A DNA stretch of 64,000 nt from Terriglobales bacterium (GTDB lineage: Bacteria; Acidobacteriota; Terriglobia; Bryobacterales; Bryobacteraceae): the NCBI GenBank assembly GCA_027485675.1, contig JAIXQP010000018.1, positions 1-64,000 on the forward strand, in the 5' to 3' direction. Within the stretch, counting starts at the first letter, position 1; each line of letters begins with the position of its first letter. The translations under genes and the position numbers were made by a program. The notes under the pieces are model-generated. The model was not told the DNA's origin. It made no database searches and saw only the letters and a program-made list of their open reading frames with translations. Positions 61,001-64,000 of the stretch are shown here, in pieces.

Positions 61001-61598
61001 CTACCACTTCCCGCATGTGGCGAAGTTGAGCTGGATCTATGAGATCCCGGTTGGCAAGGGCCGCGCACTGAAAACCAACGGCGTGCTGGACGCTTTCATC
61101 GGCGGCTGGCAGATGAGCGGTATTCAGAACTGGCGCAGCGGTAACCCCGTGGCGATCGGCACCGGTGGCATCAGCCTGCCCACCGGTAGTGCGGTCCGTC
61201 CGGACCTCGTCGCCGGCGTACCCATCGTGCTGAACTCGGATGCCGGCATCAACTTCCGCGGCATTAACGGCGGCACCGCTTACCTCAACCGTGCAGCGTT
61301 CACCAATCCTCCGGTCTTCACCGGCGGCCAGAACGTTGTGCAGCGGCTCGGCACCGTTGGGCCTTTCCTGCCCAACATCCGGGACCGTCACCTGGTCACC
61401 TTCGACGGCAGCATCCAGAAGTTCTTCAAGTTCGATGAGGTGCGGAACATTCAGCTCCGCGGCACGTTCTTGAACGCCTTCAACTGGGCCGGCATCGGCG
61501 GCTTGAACACCAACCTCCAGAGCCCCTTCTTCGGCCAGTTCACCGGCCAACAGTTGGGACCGCGGAACATCGAACTCGCGCTTCGCTTTACTTTCTAA
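58077..61598 (+). CDS. TonB-dependent receptor with CarboxypepD-regulatory domain (Oar-like)
   Basis: 1173 residues: signal (LLAAAACFGQ), regulatory beta-sandwich GSVTDSSGAAVAGASVKIYN with SLSPGTYRITVAAPGFKT (25-95), plug (SAEISEFKLQ-type VSAQYSGGQTSVANFATKSG, TNEVHGSAYYYGQNDAL), and a barrel that ends in the aromatic-terminated strand LGPRNIELALRFTF. The C-terminal Phe is the BAM recognition signal. SD AGGAGGT lies six bases before ATG. A paralogue follows directly. Such receptors are abundant in Acidobacteria; the ligand is unknown. Confidence 0.92.
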   Translation: MLSRVVLSVLLAAAACFGQAERGTFNGSVTDSSGAAVAGASVKIYNMATGVELNAVSTEAGVYRAPSLSPGTYRITVAAPGFKTSVRQNIVLAVAQTLTIDFALEVGNLTESVTITAETPLLETGTAEIGSYVTKKEFDEWPIAVGGGRRQIQQFIFTSLPGTTGGTWQGSINGGQNYSHEILIDGISVGRMDLAGGSNSEFSPSAESISEFKLQTGTVSAQYSGGQTSVANFATKSGTNEVHGSAYYYGQNDALRANAFNSNAAGVRRQPFKQHNYGYSIGGPVVIPKLYNGKNRTFFFHNFERTTTKDYNQAGFSTLPMPEFQQGDFSRILNAGFTGNAISGTNVGTDALGRPVIGGAIYDPRSSRQVGNSWVRDIFPGNMIPRTRFSPVSQKILDVATIDRPQFDTMLNNIPALGACCPEFRERMLTFKGDHNLNERHRISGMVNRNFRVRNNSIGGRWGGPPGAPTNVYQNQDTPGTMVRGAYDFTLRPTLLGRLNLGYNRFGNINESVFVDQDWPAKIGLQNVPGVHFPALNFAGLPFQGGGIGAGGRLGSNSRGASFNGSTIIQADFTKVSGKHNYKFGFENRRYYYNIRSKSGSGDFNFSPNQTALPGFINQTGHSFASFLLGDYASTNRGIVAMNPGHRWRTAGFYFQDDWKVSRKLTLNIGMRWEVIGGLIEVAGRMSAIDFAAPNPGAGNRPGALVFAEDRDRRGFQDTYWKQISPKFGFAYAMSDKLVFRGGYGINNTPAISNGFGFGGTLGYNGNIVVNTGNTQVPFAEAPVGNLSNPYPNFTGTLPNKVPTLANGQGIDYYSPQGNRMPYVQNWNFGFQYQLPASMVLELNYVGNKGTRLIARGFEQPNNLPFSVTEQYGDILPRPWSPSSPIPQPFPGFAGTNLQALRPFPQFTGINSIIPNMGSSSYNSLQMQLTRHFKQGISVLGAYTWSKAIGLADNAIDAEGVADVFNRNLERSITNYHFPHVAKLSWIYEIPVGKGRALKTNGVLDAFIGGWQMSGIQNWRSGNPVAIGTGGISLPTGSAVRPDLVAGVPIVLNSDAGINFRGINGGTAYLNRAAFTNPPVFTGGQNVVQRLGTVGPFLPNIRDRHLVTFDGSIQKFFKFDEVRNIQLRGTFLNAFNWAGIGGLNTNLQSPFFGQFTGQQLGPRNIELALRFTF

Positions 61599-61619
61599 CC
61601 AGAAAAGCAAAGCTAAGTT

Positions 61620-61669
61620 GTAAACACTACGGCCCGGGGGCAGCCATGCTCCCGGGCCGTAGTGTTTAC
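61620..61669 (+). terminator. Perfect 19-bp-arm hairpin between the two receptors
   Basis: The 19 bases at 61620-61638 are exactly complementary, in reverse, to 61651-61669, with a 12-base loop. GC-rich core (GGCCCGGG) and AT-rich base (GTAAACAC). No T tract follows, so it may terminate transcription, stabilise the upstream mRNA or be a dispersed palindromic element. It begins 21 bases behind the stop of the first receptor. Confidence 0.65.
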
Positions 61670-61711
61670 GGACGCTTTGTGATAACCTTCGACAACCTCA
61701 GGAGGTCGTAA

Positions 61712-64000
61712 ATGATTCCTCGTTTGCTTTTGGGTGCCCTATTGGCCGCCCTTTCCTGCTTCGGCCAAGCCGAACGCGGAACCTTTAACGGTTCCATCAC
61801 CGACTCCTCCGGCGCCGCCGTGGCCGGGGCCAATGTCAAGATTTACAACATGGCGACGGGCGTAGAATTGAACGCCGCCTCAACCGAAGCCGGCGTCTTC
61901 CGCGCCCCTTCGCTTTCCCCCGGCACCTACCGCATCACCGTCTCGGCCCCCGGCTTCAAGACGTCGGTGCGGCAGAACATCGTGCTGGCCGTCGCGCAGA
62001 CGCTCACCGTCGACTTTGCCCTCGAAGTCGGCAACCTGACCGAGTCGGTGACCATCACCGCCGAGACCCCGCTGCTCGAAACGGGCACCGCGGAGATTGG
62101 CTCCTACGTCTCGAAGAAAGAGTTCGACACTTGGCCCATCGCCGTCGGCGACGGGCGCCGCCAAATCCAGCAGTTCATCTTCACGTCGCTGCCGGGCACC
62201 GTGGGCGGCACGTGGCAGGGTTCGATCAATGGCGGGCAGAACTACTCGCACGAGATCCTGATCGACGGCATCTCGATCGGCCGCATGGACCTCGCCGGCG
62301 GCGCCAACAACGAGTTCAGCCCCTCGGCCGAATCCATCTCGGAGTTCAAACTGCAGACCGGCACCGTCTCGGCGCAGTACTCCGGCGGTCAGACCTCGGT
62401 GGCCAACTTCGCCACCAAGTCGGGTACGAACGAACTGCACGGTTCGGCCTATTACTACGGGCAGAACGACGCTTTGCGGGCGAATGGTTTCAGCCAAAAC
62501 GCCGCGAGCGTCCGGCGGCAACCGTTCAAGCAGCACAACTACGGGTACTCCGTTGGCGGCCCCGTGATGCTTCCGAAGCTCTACGACGGCAGGAACAAGA
62601 CGTTTTTCTTCCACAATATGGAACGGACGAAGCAGAAGAATTACAGCCAAACCTCGTTCACTACGCTGCCGATGCCCGAGTTCCAGCAAGGCGACTTCCG
62701 CCGCATTCTGAATCCGGCGTTCACCGGCAACAGCGTCTCCGGCTCCTCGGTCGGCACGGACGCGCTCGGCCGGCCCGTGATCGGCGGCACCATCTACGAT
62801 CCCGCCTCGGCTCGCCAGGTCGGCAACGCGTGGGTTCGGGACATCTTCCCCGGCAACATGATTCCGCGGACGCGCATCAGCCCGGTGTCGCAGAAAATCC
62901 TGGACGTCGCCACGCTCGACAAGCCGGTGTTCGACACCATGCTCAACAACATCCCGGCCCTGGCCTCCGGCAGCCCGGAGTTCAACGAGACGATGCTCAC
63001 CTTCAAGGGGGATCACAACATCAACGAGAAGCACCGTTTGAGCGGCATGGTGAATCGCAATTTCCGGCAGCGGTACAACTCGCCGGCCGGCCGTTGGGGA
63101 ACGCCTCCGGGAACTCCCACGGGCGTCTATCAGAACCAGAACACCCCCGGCACGATGGTCCGGCTGGCTTATGACTTCACGGTCACGCCCACCTTGCTTG
63201 GCCGCGCCAACCTGGGCTACAACCGGTTCGGCAACATCAACGAAAGCTACTTCGTCGACCAGGATTGGCCCGCCAAAATTGGTCTGCAGAACGTTCCCGG
63301 CGTGCACTTCCCGGTGCTGACCTTCTCCGGACTCCCGTTCCAGGGAGGCGGCATTGGCGCGGGCGGACGCGTCGGCTCCGGCAATCGCGGCGCCGGTTTT
63401 AACGGCTCGACGATCGCGCAGGTGGACTTCACCAAGGTCTCCGGCAAACACAATTACAAGTTCGGCTTTGAAAACCGCCGCTACTACTACAACACCCGCA
63501 ACAAGTCCGGCTCCGGCGACTTTGCCTTCTCGCCGAACCAGACCGCCCTGCCCGGCTTCATCAACCAGACCGGCCACAGCTTCGCCAGCTTCCTGCTCGG
63601 CGACTACGCCTCCACCAGCCGTGGCATTGCGGCCGCCAACTTCGGCCACCGCTGGCGCACCGCCGGCTTCTACTTCCAGGACGATTGGAAGATCTCCCGC
63701 AAACTGACCTTCAATGTCGGTCTGCGTTGGGAGATGGTCGGCGGCCTCATCGAAGTCGCAGGCCGCATGTCGGCCATTGATTTCGGGGTGCCCAACCCGG
63801 GCGCGGGCAACCGGCCGGGGGCGCTCGTCTTCGCCGACGACCGCAACGCCAAAGGTTTCCAGGATACCTACTGGAAGCAGATCTCGCCCAAGTTCGGCTT
63901 CGCTTACGCGATGTCCGACAAGTTGGTTTGGCGCGGCGGCTACGGCATCAACAACACTCCGGCCATCTCGAACGGCTTCGGCTTCGGCGGTACGCTCGGC
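61712..64000 (+). CDS. Second TonB-dependent receptor paralogue (cut by window end)
   Basis: Begins at ATG 61712 behind GGAGGT; 763 codons are inside the window and the frame is open to the last base. The N terminus (MIPRLLLGALLAALSCFGQ) differs from the neighbour but the rest, AERGTFNGSITDSSGAAVAG on, matches it almost residue by residue, with differences such as VTKKEFDEW to VSKKEFDTW and changes around 520-570. Regulatory domain, plug and the first part of the barrel are seen. A tandem duplication is evident. The missing C-terminal part would lie beyond 64000. Confidence 0.9.
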   Translation, partial: MIPRLLLGALLAALSCFGQAERGTFNGSITDSSGAAVAGANVKIYNMATGVELNAASTEAGVFRAPSLSPGTYRITVSAPGFKTSVRQNIVLAVAQTLTVDFALEVGNLTESVTITAETPLLETGTAEIGSYVSKKEFDTWPIAVGDGRRQIQQFIFTSLPGTVGGTWQGSINGGQNYSHEILIDGISIGRMDLAGGANNEFSPSAESISEFKLQTGTVSAQYSGGQTSVANFATKSGTNELHGSAYYYGQNDALRANGFSQNAASVRRQPFKQHNYGYSVGGPVMLPKLYDGRNKTFFFHNMERTKQKNYSQTSFTTLPMPEFQQGDFRRILNPAFTGNSVSGSSVGTDALGRPVIGGTIYDPASARQVGNAWVRDIFPGNMIPRTRISPVSQKILDVATLDKPVFDTMLNNIPALASGSPEFNETMLTFKGDHNINEKHRLSGMVNRNFRQRYNSPAGRWGTPPGTPTGVYQNQNTPGTMVRLAYDFTVTPTLLGRANLGYNRFGNINESYFVDQDWPAKIGLQNVPGVHFPVLTFSGLPFQGGGIGAGGRVGSGNRGAGFNGSTIAQVDFTKVSGKHNYKFGFENRRYYYNTRNKSGSGDFAFSPNQTALPGFINQTGHSFASFLLGDYASTSRGIAAANFGHRWRTAGFYFQDDWKISRKLTFNVGLRWEMVGGLIEVAGRMSAIDFGVPNPGAGNRPGALVFADDRNAKGFQDTYWKQISPKFGFAYAMSDKLVWRGGYGINNTPAISNGFGFGGTLG

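Noticed and set aside
58275-61610. A 1111-residue open frame on the minus strand
   Set aside because: It lies wholly antisense to a well-supported TonB-dependent receptor; high GC and codon bias keep the antisense frame open. No domain or signal can be read in it.

Overview
The window is a high-GC chromosomal segment that looks like an acidobacterium of the Solibacteraceae/Bryobacteraceae type. I infer this from the combination of very large TonB-dependent receptors with an N-terminal carboxypeptidase-regulatory domain, a DUF1592/DUF1587-type cytochrome protein paired with a DUF1552 protein, many small secreted proteins ending their signal peptide in A-x-A/FGQ, tight TAATG/ATGA overlaps, and an ECF sigma/LiaF-like locus. 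No rRNA gene or CRISPR array was seen; one tRNA (Gln, CTG) is present.

Layout. 1-1.3 kb is a graveyard: two decayed IS66-type transposase ends and a frameshifted HigB/HigA-like toxin-antitoxin pair. 1.46-3.64 kb holds three co-directional genes resembling an orphan phage terminase (a GKARS-motif protein, a terminase ATPase, a separate RNase H-fold nuclease) with no other phage genes. 3.6-5.8 kb: a CocE/NonD hydrolase and a secreted LamG/DUF1080-like protein. 5.7-13.4 kb: a long minus-strand operon (TPR protein, TonB-type barrel, PP2C phosphatase, three secreted proteins, thiD). 13.5-24.8 kb: miaA, a secreted TPR protein, a PQQ dehydrogenase, a DUF4920 protein, an alkaline phosphatase, an OmpH-like chaperone, a DinB/globin/YfiT operon and rpoD. 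25-30.8 kb: nrdR, a flippase-like membrane protein, and an ECF sigma/anti-sigma pair leading into LiaF-like envelope proteins. 30.8-40.8 kb: nucleoside hydrolase-like, DUF1552 and cytochrome proteins, tRNA-Gln, Ppx/GppA, two tandem thymidylate kinase-like genes (the second with a changed P-loop), an HpcH/HpaI aldolase and a dehydrogenase.

40.83-51.79 kb is the most striking region: an integrated element of about 11 kb bounded by a perfect 23-bp direct repeat, with a second imperfect 24-bp repeat just inside each end. It carries a tyrosine integrase, an XRE regulator, an excisionase-like protein, a primase-helicase followed by a mirror-symmetric set of heptamer repeats (candidate origin), both terminase subunits, HK97-type capsid, portal and prohead protease, but no connector, tail or lysis gene. 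This is the layout of a capsid-forming phage satellite (cfPICI-like) rather than a whole prophage, and it separates what were two closely spaced divergent genes.

51.8-64 kb: M20 peptidase, a two-gene unit of a DUF6986 aldolase-like protein and a deoxyhypusine synthase-like protein, an S9 peptidase, and two tandem, nearly identical TonB-dependent receptors (the second cut by the window end) separated by a perfect 19-bp-arm hairpin.

All functions are read by eye from motifs; no database search was possible.
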